The notes under the pieces: generated by a model
The model's input: only the letters and a program-made list of their open reading frames with translations
What the model was told of the DNA's origin: nothing
Databases searched by the model: none
Assembly: GCA_001972305.1 (NCBI GenBank)
Contig: BDDD01001368.1
Location: 124,001 to 188,000, forward strand
Origin: Cephalotus follicularis
Taxonomy: Eukaryota; Streptophyta; Magnoliopsida; Oxalidales; Cephalotaceae
Reading direction: 5' to 3'
Length of the DNA stretch: 64,000 nucleotides
Part shown: piece by piece, positions 10,315 to 21,660 of the stretch
Layout of the letters: every line of letters starts with the position of its first letter
Numbering within the stretch: the first letter of the stretch is position 1
Translations under genes and position numbers: made by a program

Positions 10315-10966
10315 GTCAGGCTCAGGCCATGTGATGGATCACAGTAAAAGGGATTGAGATGTACGGACACTTAAGATTGATCTTGGAAGGTAGATATGTT
10401 GATTGTGCTCTTATTAAATATGGCCTTGTTGTTGTTGCCACGTTAAGAATTTATCTATGTGAATTATACTGATATATAAGACTTGTTATGAATAAGAGAC
10501 AAATCTAAAGATGTATAAGAGATATTTTGTTTCAGCTATCGACCTGCCGACATGTGGCAGTGCTTATGATATGTGTGTTGATGTATTAGACAGGGACAGG
10601 TCCATCATTTGAGATATTAGAATGATGTAATAATGAGTTAAGTTGTGATTGCTGAGTGCTGAGCCCCATATATCTATAAACTGTTGATTCCTCCTTCGGG
10701 CATGTGGATATATAAATTGTCTTTTTCTTTACAAGGGGTTATAGTCCGATAAACGAATATTTCATGCCCGGTTTTCAGAAGATTTTAAGAGTTAGTTTTT
10801 ATATGGATTGATTATTCCGCTGTTGTATTATGACTCTGAATTAAAGTTATATATATATATATATATATAGCACTTTGGAGTATGATTATGATATGAATAA
10901 ATTGAAAGGAATGTATATCACGCATCGGATCGTGGGGGGTTTACTCTAACGGTTTGGGGCGTGACA
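10315..10966 (+). mobile_element. 3' LTR of element A2, last part
   Basis: The segment resembles the tail of the A-type LTRs. It shares ACCTGCCGACATGTGGCAG and the end GGTTTGGGGCGTGACA with A4 (near 40700-40911) and, on the other strand, with A1 near 23483. It contains a TA microsatellite near 10849-10869. Athila sequence B1 resumes at 10967 with AATTA, the expected target duplication of A2; the partner copy is beyond the left edge. Confidence 0.75.
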
Positions 10967-11694
10967 AATTAACCTTAGGGGTGTTCTACACCTAGTTCCT
11001 TAAAACTAACTGGTTTGAGAGTAACTGGTCGAAAGCTCGCTGCATGGGTCTTTGAGAAAGCGTAACAGGCTAAGACATTGCACGAATTTAATTTGGTAAA
11101 GTTTTCATTGTTGCATGTGCGAATTGCAAATTTTTAAGCTACTTATACTTTGTGTGTTTGGTGTTTGCTCCATCCATGACAATTCAGATGGAAAGGTAGT
11201 GGAGGAATGAATTTGAATAAAGCAAAAGAAAAGGAGAACGAAACAAAATATGTGTAAGTGCTAGAGTTATGTTACTACGAATGCATATCTTGATCGGTCA
11301 TTAATGGTGAAATAATAGAAATATTTGTTAAAAATTCCTTAATTGAGATGTGTTTTCATTCTAGAACTTGAAACGACATAATAAAATTCAAGTATGAGGG
11401 TTGCCTATGAATTTTTAAGTAGAGAGACATTTCACCTATTGTCAAAGTTTTGATGAACTGGATTTTGTGTGTTTATTCATTGGAAAACACTCACGAGACA
11501 AAACTCGTCCACTCGGGCCACCTAGGGGTTTAACGGCTTGTTGCATATGCTAAATGCAATTGTGATTCCTATGAAAGTCAGTTAGTATAAATTGTTGATG
11601 AACTGAATTTTGTGTGTTTAAATTTTGTGTTTATTTTCTTGTTTTAGCTTTCCATTTTGTTTGCTTGAGGACAAGCAACGTTTAAGTATGGGGG
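10967..11694 (+). mobile_element. Athila element B1: 3' non-coding interior and polypurine tract
   Basis: No coding capacity remains. The last 40 bases carry the Athila/Tat hallmark TGCTTGAGGACAAGCAA followed by TTTAAGTATGGGGG, the polypurine tract that abuts the LTR. The rest is AT-rich 3' untranslated sequence. The 5' half of B1 lies beyond the left edge because A2, C0, D1 and E1 are inserted into it. Confidence 0.82.
11684..11694 (+). other. Polypurine tract of B1
   Basis: AAGTATGGGGG immediately precedes the LTR start and fits the Athila pattern AAGTTTGGGGG. Confidence 0.8.
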
Positions 11695-12132
11695 TATTTA
11701 TTTAGTATAAAAATGTGTTATTTTTTAAGATTTATTTATGATATTTTTATGCTTAGAATAGATTACTGTGGTTGTGTTTATTTGATTTTCAGGTATTATG
11801 TTTATTATTGTGGAATAAGAGAAAAAGATCTAAAATGCTACTTTTCAAGTTAAAACGGTTTGAAGTCAAAAATCGATTCAAGAGTACACCCACTTAAGCG
11901 AGAGAAGTCAAATTTTAAGGCTCAGAATATATCGAATATTGGACTCATTTTTGTTCATAAAATTATTTAGAGCACTTTTCGTTTTTGGGCTGACTTATTT
12001 TGAAGCCCCGATAAAGAGATATTACAAGAAAACAAATGTTGAAACACGTGGAGCCCACTACTTACATCATCATGACGTCACGCTATTATACCCAATTTGT
12101 GATGCCACATGCATACATTCCTCAAGTCGGAA

Positions 12133-12252
12133 ACATGCAACGCCAAAAGCAGTGCGCCACGAGTCCATGCCGCATGCATGCATCATACATCAACATGCAA
12201 CGCCAAAAGCAGTGCGCTACGATCCCATGCGTTGTATGCATTCCTCCTCCCG
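12133..12252 (+). repeat. Two tandem 60-base units in the B1 LTR
   Basis: ACATGCAACGCCAAAAGCAG starts at 12133 and again at 12193. The stretch is also rich in CATGCA. Confidence 0.85.
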
Positions 12253-12730
12253 TGCGTCTTCAGCAATCCATATGCCAAAGCCATGCAGCCATCATCTGTA
12301 CCATACATCAACCCATGCGCCAAGCAACCTATGCAATCCATTTCCACGTGTGCCAAAGAAAGGGAAAAAATTGCCGGCCTTTGATTCGATTTTAATAGAT
12401 TGCTTTAGGTTTGTTTTCATCATATATATATATATTGAAGCAGAGAGAGACGCACAAGAAGCAGCAGCCACCTTCAAGCGTTTTCTCCCTTCTTTTCATT
12501 GTCAATTTTTATTTAATGTTTTCTAGCTAACTTTTCAAGGTTTTTAGGGTTAGAACAAAGCCTAGATTGTATTGATTCAACTCCATCAATAAAATCCTTA
12601 AAGTTTTGATTTGTTCTTCAATTATCTTCCTTCACACACACTTTGTCTGACTGATTAAAATCCACAAACATCTTGTCAGTGAATAAGAACGTTGTTGAAT
12701 GAATAGTTTTTAATGCGATCAATGGAGTCT

Positions 12731-12883
12731 ACTCATACGGTTTGTCACGTCGAACACACTCCGTATACACATAGCATATTTACTCATACGATTTGTCGCC
12801 ACTGCCACACTCCGTATAGACCTAGCATGACTACTCATACGATTTTTCATCATAATCGCACTCCGTATCGACCTAGCTACCAT
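12731..12883 (+). repeat. Three tandem 51-base units with an ATACG...CGTAT inverted repeat (B1)
   Basis: ACTCATACG recurs at 12731, 12782 and 12833, exactly 51 bases apart. Each unit closes with ACTCCGTAT, so the ends of the unit could pair over a loop of about 20 bases. B3 has the same triplet at 60789, 60840 and 60891. B2 lacks it. Confidence 0.9.
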
Positions 12884-13454
12884 TGGTTATCAAGGTTTGA
12901 TGAATTAAGTAAGTGAGTTATTCAATATAATCTATGGTGAGTTTCTATTCCCTAAAACCTCTTTTATTTTGTGTATTTTATTCACCGTTATTTATTGATT
13001 TTGTTAGTTGATAGATTGCATGCTTTAATTTTGGTTAGATTTCAATTCATAGTGCCTTTGTTATTTCTGTCGACGCTTAGTGACAAAGCCTCGACGCCTT
13101 TCTTTTCCGTTTTAATAATTAAATTATTTCTTGCATACTTAGGGGTAGAAATTAATAATTCCTCCAATTTTGCATACTTCGCCCAAGTTGATAGATTAAA
13201 ATTAATTTAGCTTGTTTCCTAGCGTTCGACCCGTTACTGCACAATCGTGCACTTGCGTTTAAAACATTCTAAACACGTGAACAATTCGCATAGGCTACAC
13301 GGCCTTAGAGAGGCTTCATATTGAACCCATTTGAAGATAAAAATGTTTAAGGTTGAAAAGGATTGAAAACAAAGTGTTCTGTAGAAAACAGGGCCCTAAG
13401 CGCCAACCCTTTTTCCACAAAGCGCCAATGGTTTACAAGTTTAGAGTGGAAACA

Positions 13455-13735
13455 TTTTGGCGAGGCGGCGACAGTTAGCTACACCTATAGCGTCGACGTT
13501 TTCATGCTAGGCTTCGACAGTTAAGGCGTTACACCTTAACCATCGACCATTGCGCAAAGTGTTGACCGTTTAATCAACACATAAAGCGTCGACTGTTGCC
13601 TTAAGCATCGACAGTCGTCGTATTAGGTGAAGCGTCGTCGGTTTGAGCAAAGCGTTGATAGTTTTGGATCGCATCCAAAATAGTCGACAGATTGCTCGAA
13701 AGCATCAACAATTTGCTCACAAAGCGTCGACGGTC
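13455..13735. repeat. Cluster of GCGTCGACG-type motifs in the A1 3' LTR
   Basis: About twelve variants of CGTCGACG (GTCGACG, CATCGACA, CGTCGACT and others) occur every 20-30 bases between unrelated spacers. The matching cluster in the A1 5' LTR is at 41520-41855. Confidence 0.82.
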
Positions 13736-14298
13736 TGACAGTGACAGTGGGTTAGTCAAACAGTCTGAAAATCTACTAATATTAGCTTTAAGTTCGTTTA
13801 AACCGTTTAAAACCAGATCGGAAGGAAGCTAGAAGCCCCTTATGGTCGATTACAACTTTAAAAACCTTTAAAACACAATTATCCGTGGTCGTAACCCATA
13901 ATCGGGAAAGGGAAGAGAATATTCCGATAAAGCTATAACTCTCAATTCTCTCACTGATTTCCATTTCAATCCATTGTAAACCATAACAAACACCCAAGTC
14001 CATTCATCTAGCATAGATACAACTATCCATAACCATAAAATCCATTCAATTCAATTAAAATGCATGGATTCAAAGCATATACGTAGAACCTATCTCAAAA
14101 CTTTTGAGAATGAAGAAGAAGCTGAATGGCTGCTTAAATCCTTGTTCTGCTTCTTCCTTCAAGTTCTACACTTTGCCACGAACCCAAAGACTCCTTGCTT
14201 GCTCAATTTTGAGCTCTATCTCTCTAAAACTCTTTCTCACTTCCTCTCTCTAGAAATGGAGACGAGAATGAAGAGGAAAAGGAAAGAGTGTTGCTCAC

Positions 14299-14308
14299 CT
14301 ATATATAG
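14299..14308 (-). promoter_or_regulatory. Probable TATA box of the A1 3' LTR
   Basis: CTATATATAG is preserved at the same place in the 5' LTR (42415-42424), about 190 bases from the LTR start. Position in a conserved LTR is the only support. Confidence 0.5.
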
Positions 14309-14495
14309 AGTCCTTTAGGACAAAACCTCAAAGATGCGCCTTAGGTTCTATAGAATCCCTACTACTCATAAACATTCATAAAAGAGAAAATAGGATAATA
14401 TTATATACATGTCATGCCATTCATCAATACAATACAGTACAATGCCATATATATAAATACATACAATTCCATACATTTAAAACTTGAGGCTTACA

Positions 14496-14735
14496 TCCTC
14501 CCATCCTTAAAGAAATCTCGTCCCGAGATTCCCTAAGATCGAAGCAAGTGAGGATATAACGCTCTTACGTCATCCTCACGTTCCCATGTTGCTTCTTCGA
14601 GCCCTTGATACAGCCATAACACTTTAACCAATACAATGCTCTTGTTCCTTAACTGTTTAACTTGGAGACCTAGGATCTGTACAGGCATCTCTTCAAAACT
14701 CATATATGCCCTAAACTCCAACGGCTCATACTCCA
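14496..14735 (-). pseudogene. pol: C-terminal end of A1 pol (chromodomain-like) and polypurine tract
   Basis: The minus strand encodes THVLEYEPLEF, then PVQILGLQVKQLRNKSI and EEATWEREDDVRALYPHLL, the chromodomain-like tail of chromovirus integrases; it ends near TCTCGGGACGAGATT. A purine-rich tract (AAGGATGGGAGGA, 14496-14508) touches the LTR. In chromoviruses this tail guides integration to particular chromatin. The upstream codons are cut off by the copia fragment D2. Confidence 0.85.
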
Positions 14736-15318
14736 ATACATGCGTTGAGTTCATTTTCTTGTTTTGTTTTTGTAATGAACTAAGTTTGTTTTTAATGATA
14801 TTAATGAAATGTTTATGCAAATTGTGTTTATAATTGTGTTTTATGAATGATGTTTACATTTACATTTTCTGATTAAATTGCATTGAATGATTATATCTTC
14901 TCATTTTTTTCTCATTGCCGATATTATAAGCTTTTATGCATTTTGCATTATTCATACTCTTTTAACCCTTGCTATTAGTAAGGGGGAGCTAATATTCTTT
15001 CTGCCTTTGTAGGATCTTTTTGATGATATACAAAAAAGGGGGAGAATGGTATATATGTTAAATGGCCCAAAGGAATTTTTTTTGTTAGAATTCATGTTTG
15101 CGGAGAAAAATGCAAATTTATGCATTATGGGGAGAATTGCATTGCAAATGGGAAATATGTTACTTATGCAGGCTCAACTATTTGCTTCTGCATTGTTATG
15201 TTTATTGCAACTTATTTACAATGCTTCTTTTGACATTCACTTATAATCCTTTCAATTGACATTACTTATTATTCATGCCTTTTGAGCAAATTTTTGTCAT
15301 CATCAAAAAGGGGGAGAT
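14736..15318 (+). mobile_element. 3' interior of copia element D2
   Basis: The segment is non-coding and AT-rich, with two purine tracts (GTAAGGGGGAGCTAAT near 14980 and AAAAAAGGGGGAGAATGG near 15030). A third, CAAAAAGGGGGAGAT, abuts the LTR. This layout is typical of Sirevirus-like copia elements. The 5' part of D2 is missing: the join to A1 pol at about 14735 is abrupt. Confidence 0.78.
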
Positions 15319-16599
15319 TGTTGACGATTAAGTCTCAATCCTTGTTTTAATGATAACATATTTGCATCTAACTAATTTACTTGATGTGCAAGGAATTACA
15401 AGTTGAATATCAAAGTCTAAAACCTATCTGCAGAAAAAGAAGTCGACTCTTTCCAAAATAGCATTGACATCTTTTGTACAGAATTAATTGCAAAGATAAC
15501 ATCGTCCTCTAAGTAATTGGCATCGACGTCCGCACCAAAAGAAGTCGACTACTTCAAAAAGACGTCAACTACTTTCAAGATGACATCGACTACTTCAGTG
15601 ATAACATAGACGCATCCAGTCATTTTTTGGACCAGAAGCTACTGTATGAATTTGCACTCAAAGACATCGAACCTTAAATAAAAGACATCGACGTCCAAGT
15701 GAAAGACATCGACGCCTTAATATAGAGATCGACGCCGTTTTCATAATTCCAAGAAAAAGCATCGACTCCAAGGAAGAGATCGACGTGACACTCAAAGCCT
15801 CAAGACCTGGTGATTTCCCAGAAAAGACATCGACGCCTTTGAAAAAGAAGTCGACGCCTTTTCAAGTGAACAAGACCCGGGAAACATGGAACGGCTAGTT
15901 TAACCACTTATAACGGCTACCAACTGAAAGACATCGACACCTTTCTTAAAGAAGTCGACGTCTTTGTACCAACAGAGATAAAATCAATAATTGCAACTCA
16001 CATTATTAAATCAAAAGCTTCCACAAATCAAGCAAAGGCTATAAATCTTTTCTGGCTATAAAAGGAAGCATGAAACCTCAGAAGAAATACCAAGAACTAC
16101 AACAATTCAGAATTATCTACATCAATCACACAACATCAAGAGAAATCCAATTCAAGCTTTCTAGTGTGCAAAAACCTCAAAGTGCTCTACATTGTTCAAC
16201 AAGGCTTCTAAGCTTAATCCTTTGAGTGTATCTGAGTGTTTCATTTTGTGAGCTATATTTATCCACATCAACCTATTTAAGAGGTTCTTGTATACACTTT
16301 CATATTACTTGTAAAAGAGGAGATTCCTCTAAGGCTTTGAGGTCAAAGTCTTGTGATTGAGGTCAATCACGAACTTGTGAGGTGTAACGATTTGCTGCCT
16401 TAATCAAATCGAGTTAGTGGAAACTCAAGGAGCTCCCTTGGGAAAAGTGGACGTAGGCAAGAGTTAGCCGAACCACTCTAAAAATCGGAGAAGTTTTTCT
16501 TTCCTTGTCTATTTACTTTCAAAGTTTTTTAAATTTCCGCATTTACTTCAATATTCAATTCACCCCCCCTCTTGTATATTGCAAGAGTGTTTTATTTCA
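15319..16599 (+). mobile_element. 3' LTR of copia element D2
   Basis: The LTR starts TGTTGACGATTAAG right after the polypurine tract and ends GTTTTATTTCA, collinear with D1. It has a TATA box (16055-16064), ATCGACG motifs and no 71-base tandem array, so the array is specific to D1. After 16599 the sequence returns to A1 pol. About ten codons of A1 between FHV and THVLEY are missing at the site. Confidence 0.83.
15440..15965. repeat. Scattered ACATCGACGT / AGTCGAC motifs in the D2 LTR
   Basis: About fifteen variants such as ACATCGACG, AAGTCGACT and GATCGACG lie in about 525 bases with irregular spacing. Confidence 0.8.
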
Positions 16600-17533
16600 C
16601 TCCCTACATGGAAAAGGTTATGTACCTCTGACAAATCTGACGGTAAGGGGAGCCTGTAGGCGACTGCACCTACTCTTTTAATGATCTCAAGAGGTCCTCT
16701 ATACCACGGAGCCAACTTTCATTTCTTGCCAAACCTCATAATTCCTTTCGGTGGAGAAACTTTGAGGAACACATGATCTCCCACCGAGAACTCTAAATCT
16801 CTCCTTCGATGATATGCAAAACTCTTTTGTCGACTTTGAGTTGTTGGAAGCTTTTCCCTGATAACCTTGGCCTTCACTGTTGTCTCTTGCACAAGTTTTG
16901 GTCCTTGAAGGCTCTACTCACCTACCTCAAACCAATAAATTGGAGTCCTACACTTCCGTCCATAAAGGGCCTTGAATGGTGCCATATCGATGCTAGCATG
17001 ATAGTTGTTGTTATATGAGAACTCCACTAAAGGCAGATGCTCATCCCAGCTGCCACCCCAGTCCATTAGACATGCTCCGAGCATATCCTCAAGAGTCTGG
17101 ATTGTCCGCTCAGACTGACCATCCGATTTGGGATGAATGGCCGTGCTGAAACTCAACTGAGTACCAAAAGTTGTCTGTAGTTTCTTCCAAAATGGGGAAG
17201 TGAACCTCGGGTCCCCATCAGAAAGAACGCTAACTTGTACTCCGAGAAGCCTTGCACTCTCCCCAACATACACGGATGCCAACCGTTCAAGAGAATAAGG
17301 CATCTTGATCGCTAGAAAATGTGCAGATTTCATGAAGCAGTCAATAATATCCCATATGGCATCACGATTAGTCCTCGTCCTTGGCAACTTGTTACAAAAT
17401 CCATTGTGATATGCTCCCATTTCCACTGTGCCATTGGCAACGGCTGAAGCAATCCAACTGGCCTATGGTGTTCTGACTTAATTTGATGACATGTTAGGTA
17501 GGAAGAAGCGTACTCTACTATCTCCTTTTTCAT
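16600..17533 (-). pseudogene. pol: Integrase of A1 (core kept, broken by stops and frameshifts)
   Basis: The core frame is open at 16914-17426. Integrase joins the DNA copy to the chromosome with a D,D-35-E acid triad. All three acids are visible: Asp in IIDCFMKSAHF, Asp in SDGDPRFTSPFW and Glu in [12 protein letters not shown]. It continues to WDEHLPLVEFSYNNNYH and ALYGRKCRTPI. Downstream, 16600-16913 encodes the C-terminal domain ([28 protein letters not shown]) and stops at the D2 join. Upstream, 17330-17533 has EYASSYLTCHQIKSEH of the zinc-binding end and GLLQPLP. Several shifts separate these parts. Confidence 0.85.
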
Positions 17534-18588
17534 GTTATTCCATCAATAACTGAGCTTCAGGTCTCGGTACATTTTGGTATTCCCTGGATACACTGAGAAA
17601 CTAGAGCGATGAGCTTGTGACAACAGCTTATCCTTGAACTACTTACTGTTAGGAATACAAACTCTGCCTTCAATCGACCACCATGAATCAAGAACTCGAG
17701 TTTCAACCCTCCTTGATCATCTAATGTAAACTTCAACAAACTTCCATCAATACCCCGCACCTCTCTGATTCTATCCAATAACCATGGGCTTGCCTGGATC
17801 TGAGATATGGTTTTGCATGCTAACCGGCGACTTAAGGCATCTGCAACCACATTAGCCTTGGTTGGGTGATACTGTATCAAACAGTTGTAGTCATTGAGCA
17901 GCTCCATCCATCTCCTTTGTCTCATATTCAGGTCTTTTGGGAGAAAATGTGCCTTAGACTATTGTGATTCGTGTACGCATCAAACTTGGTACCATACAAG
18001 TAATGCCTCCATTTGCATAGTGCAAAGACTATCGCCACCAACTCTAGGCCATGAGTTGGATAACTCTCCTCATGACCCTTCAACTTCCTTGAGGCATAGG
18101 TGATCACCTTCCCATATTGCATCAAAACACAACCCAAACCATTCCCTGATGCATCATTGTACACCACGAACCCTTCATTGGCCTTTGATAAAGCCAAGAT
18201 CAGTGCAGAAATCAGGCGATGTTTCAACTCCTAAAAACTCTATTCACAACTATCATCCCAAACAAACACTATCTTTTTCCGTGTCAGTCTGGTCAGAGGT
18301 GTAGCTATCAGTGAGAATCCTTCGACAAAGCAATGGTAGTAGCCCACTAAGCCCAAGAAACTACGGACTTCTGTCATGTTTGTCGTCCGTCTCCAATCCT
18401 TCACTGCTTCTATCTTTGTTGGGTCCAGTGATAAACCGACACTGGAGATAACGTTACAAAGGAAAGCTACCTTCGACAACCAAAACTCACATTTGTTGAA
18501 CTTGGTATACAGCTTGTAGTCTCTCAGAACCTGCAATGCAAAGTGTAAATGTTCTTCATGCTCCTCCATAGACTTGGAATACACCAAT
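17534..18588 (-). pseudogene. pol: Zinc-binding start of integrase, RNase H and second half of RT (A1)
   Basis: In reading order from 18588 down, the RT thumb and connection region (KFNKCEFWLSKVAFL, SFLGLVGYYHCFV) leads into RNase H with [33 protein letters not shown] and [16 protein letters not shown]. The third RNase H acid is lost: the usual TDHKSL reads TNHNSL. The zinc-binding integrase start follows near 17560-17760. Reading is interrupted by stops near 17926, 18228 and 18238. The first half of RT is on the other side of the E2 insertion at 18589. Confidence 0.86.
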
Positions 18589-20817
18589 TGTAATACCTTG
18601 TCTGTTCGTAAATATATTTTACGAATTTTTTTATGTGTGTTTCGGGCTTTTTAAATTTTGTTGATTTTAGAAGTCCGGTTGTCCTTTGTTTTGGGCTTAT
18701 GTGATTTGGGCTGACTGATACCAGTCCGAATTTTGGATATGTTATGCTATGTTGGATTTGGATTTAATTTATCAAAATTTTTATTTCGTTAAAACAATTT
18801 ATCTTTTATATTAAAATCCCTAAAATCCTTTTTAATTCATTATTTTAGTTATATCTTTATTTTCCTTTTATTTTTCTTTTCCTTTTCCCTTATTACCTAT
18901 TTTGTCTAATTCTTCCTATTCTTCTTCCTCTACTCACCCGAAGTCACTCTCTCCTTCATCAATATCACACGGCAAATCTCCTTCTTCCTTTTTCAATTCC
19001 TGAAAATCCTCCTTTGTTTCCTTTATAGCATATTTTTGTCTCCTCTTTTCCCTTTGAAGAATGACATTGTCGTTTATATGTTACCTCCTCTTTTCTGCAA
19101 AATGTCAATGCTGAATTCTTCTTGTGGTGTCTGTGTAGCTGCTGTGTAAACATTTCCTCAAGTCTGAAGAGGTAAAATAGATCCTTTAGTTGTTCTTTTG
19201 AGTTGAATTCATTGGGTTTGCTAAGCTTCTCTTTGTTTTGGTTTCCCTTGGTTTCCTTTGGTCTCTGTTTTGTCACAGCCGATTGTGAGTGTGTGCTAGT
19301 GTTCCTTCTACTGTTTTCTGTGTCCTTTATACCACCGCAGGTCAGTAATTCGTTCCTTTCTGTAATGGTTTTGTTGCAATGTTGTGAAATTTAAGTTTTA
19401 TGTTCCCATGTCCATTGGTTTTAATCTCCTGTTTAGTTATATGTTCTGTTATGGTATTAGTAAGTTGTCAGCATGTTGTGTGCACCATAACTTATTACAA
19501 ACTGGTTTTATAACATCTGTAAATGATAATGGACAGAATCCGGACATATAAGTATGCATGTTCTCTTGTCCTCCTTTGAAGTTAAGCGATTGATTATCTT
19601 GTTCAGTGTCAATTTTGTGTTTCCATGTCACCTAGAGGTCATATATGGTCGTATATTTGTGTCCATATGTCTCTGGTTTAACGTAGTACTCGTTTGAATT
19701 AGTTTCTATATTGAATTGTCTAGTTTCCTACTGTTTTGTGGTCCAGAACAGTCGGCTGTTCCTGTGGACAGTCGGCTGGATTGGATTAACAGTCTACTGC
19801 CATATGAACACAGTCGACTGCTTCGTGTTGTGTAGTCGACTGCCTTATGAACAAGTCAACTGTCTTGGGTTGAGTAGTCGACTGGATCCAAGTGATAGTC
19901 GACTGCCTGCCTTCTGATTTGAGTAGTCGACTGGACCTTGTGATTAGTCGACTGTCAAGCTTCCCCAGTCGGCTGGTGCTCTGTAATAGTCGACTGTTTT
20001 GCCCATAAATGTACTGTTTTCAACTGTTTTGCCCCGTTTGACCCTCGAATCGATCCGAGTCTTTTCCAAACACTGTTAAGAGTCTGTTTAATACTTCTAA
20101 TATGTTTTAGACTCTTATACGTATGATTTTGAATGTCTTTTTAGATTGATTGTGATTCAAGTGAAGTTTTGTTTAAGTCATCTATTCGTAAGTACTTTGT
20201 GAGCGCACGCCTCCCTTGCCAAATTTATGATATGTAATATGTATGTGACTCAGTATGATTTGTGATTTAAGATTTGTGAATCAAAAATAATGTTTTGAAA
20301 TGTTCCGTAATTGCTTCGAAAGATATGCAATTGTTATTTGAATATGATTAAACTGTTTAACTGTTTAAGATTTCTGTTACGAAGTTTATTTAAATATTAC
20401 TGTTTCTAAATTATCATTTACTGTTTTATTTCCCTTATCCGTACTGAGGTTTGCTCAGCCGCGTTTTGTTTTCCATGCGGCAGGTTTACAGGAGCAGCGG
20501 GGGAAAGTGTGATTGAGTGATGACCACCCTATGTATTGGATCCCTAGGAGTGAGATCGTTGTGTTTCATGTTTAGTGGTCATAAACAATGATACTTATGG
20601 TTATGTTATTATGTTTTAAATTTGGAATTTAATTATGTTTTAAGTTATTTCACGAAATATTTAATTGTTAAGTTTTTTTTTAATGTTTCAGATATGATAA
20701 GACCGCCACGTTTTTTGATAATAAAGTTATGTTATGATTAGTAATGTTTATTCTCAGATAAGTAATGTTATGTATGATATGACCTTGTGACGACTCCCGC
20801 CGTCCGGGGGTGTTACA
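18589..20817 (+). mobile_element. E2: solo LTR of the E family with TSD CCAAT
   Basis: The segment starts TGTAATACC and ends GGGGGTGTTACA, flanked on both sides by CCAAT (18584-18588 and 20818-20822), a perfect five-base target duplication. No internal region is present, so it is a solo LTR left by LTR-LTR recombination. It interrupts A1 reverse transcriptase a few bases after the catalytic FIDD codons. It carries a cluster of AGTCGACT motifs and shares the CCGTACTGAGGTTTGCTCAG block with E1. Frames at 18965-19917 have no family features. Confidence 0.94.
19747..19998. repeat. Cluster of CAGTCGACTG motifs in E2
   Basis: About twelve motifs occur in 250 bases: mostly AGTCGACTG, three of the form CAGTCGGCTG (which contains GCCGAC on the minus strand), and single variants AGTCTACTG and AGTCAACTG. 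Confidence 0.85.
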
Positions 20818-21660
20818 CCAATATATCATCGATGAAGACTACGATGAACTGGTCAAGATATGGGCTAAACACCATGTTCAAAAGACTCATGAATGCAACA
20901 GGGGCATTGGTCACCCCAAACTATATTACAACAAACTCATAGTGTCCATACCATGACCTGAAGGCTGTTTTAGGTACATCTTCTGCTCTAACCCTTAGTT
21001 GATGGTACCCTGATCTCAAATCCATCTTTGAAAACACTGAAGAACCTCTCATCTGATCAACTAACTCATCAATATGTTGCAATGGGTACTTGTTATTAAT
21101 AATAACCCTGTTTAGCTGCTGATGATCGATGCCTATTTAGAGGGATCCATCCTTTTTCTTGACAAACAAAACCGGTGCTCCCCACGGGGAAAGACTCGGC
21201 CTGATAAAACCTCAATCGAGAAACTCCAATAACTAAAGTTTCAACTCTTTCAGCATCGGGGGTGCCATACGATAAGAAGCTCTCAATATCGACGCTATTC
21301 CTGGAAGAAGATCAATAACAAACTCTGTATGCCTCTCTAGAGGTAAGGATGTCAACTCATCTGGGAACACATCCAGATATTTGTAAACAATTGGAACATC
21401 CTTTAACTTTAGAACCCATCTCCTACTGTCCATCACATGTGCCAGGTAACCGCTACAACCCTGTCTCATAAGCCTGCCAGTATGAATTGTCGATATCATC
21501 TGAACTGGCTGGTGCTCTAAAGTCCCAATAAACTGGAACTGAGACTGTCCCGGCATGCCAATGGTCACGAACTTCCCGTAACAATCCACTTGAGCATAGT
21601 GTGCCGCTAACCAATCCATCCATAGGATTACATCCAACTCATCCATTGGCAACACTATAA
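20818..21660 (-). pseudogene. pol: First half of reverse transcriptase and protease-RT linker (A1)
   Basis: From 21655 down the frame reads DVILWMDWLAAHYAQVDCYG, then DVFPDELTSLPLER and SYRMAPPMLKEL, and passes into the RT fingers and palm. The palm ends in VVFIDDIL with both catalytic Asp codons next to the E2 target site. A stop and frame changes near 21230 and in the palm make it non-functional. RT copies the element RNA into DNA inside the particle. The protease lies directly upstream. Confidence 0.85.

Larger units (their letters stand above)
11695..13283 (+). mobile_element. 3' LTR of Athila element B1
   Basis: The LTR shares its start (TTTAGTATAAAAATG) with B2 at 43968 and B3 at 59825, and its end (AAACACGTGAACA) with B3 at 61443. 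Its length is about 1.59 kb. Inside are a two-copy 60-base repeat, a three-copy 51-base repeat and two TCGACGC motifs near 13070-13095. The three overlapping frames at 11939-12526 are LTR sequence, not genes. At 13284 the sequence enters the 3' LTR of A1 with ATTCG, the predicted target duplication. Confidence 0.87.
13284..14495 (-). mobile_element. 3' LTR of element A1, first 1.2 kb (rest beyond the B1 insertion)
   Basis: The minus strand starts TGTAAGCCTCAAG at 14495, directly after the polypurine tract of A1, and matches 41394-42611 of the A1 5' LTR. It breaks at 13284 where Athila B1 begins; the remaining half is beyond the left edge. It holds a TATA box and the TCGAC motif cluster. The frames at 13788-14318 are mirrored in the 5' LTR and show no family motif. 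Confidence 0.85.

Noticed and set aside
4668-10966. A complete copia element D1-D2 spanning 5305-16599
   Set aside because: D1 and D2 have different flanks (A2 LTR and A1 pol), D2 has its own truncated interior, and Athila B1 lies between them. They are separate fragments.
11939-12526. A 195-codon frame that could pass for a host gene
   Set aside because: It lies wholly in the Athila B1 LTR, overlaps two other open frames and spans a 60-base tandem repeat. It has no family motif.
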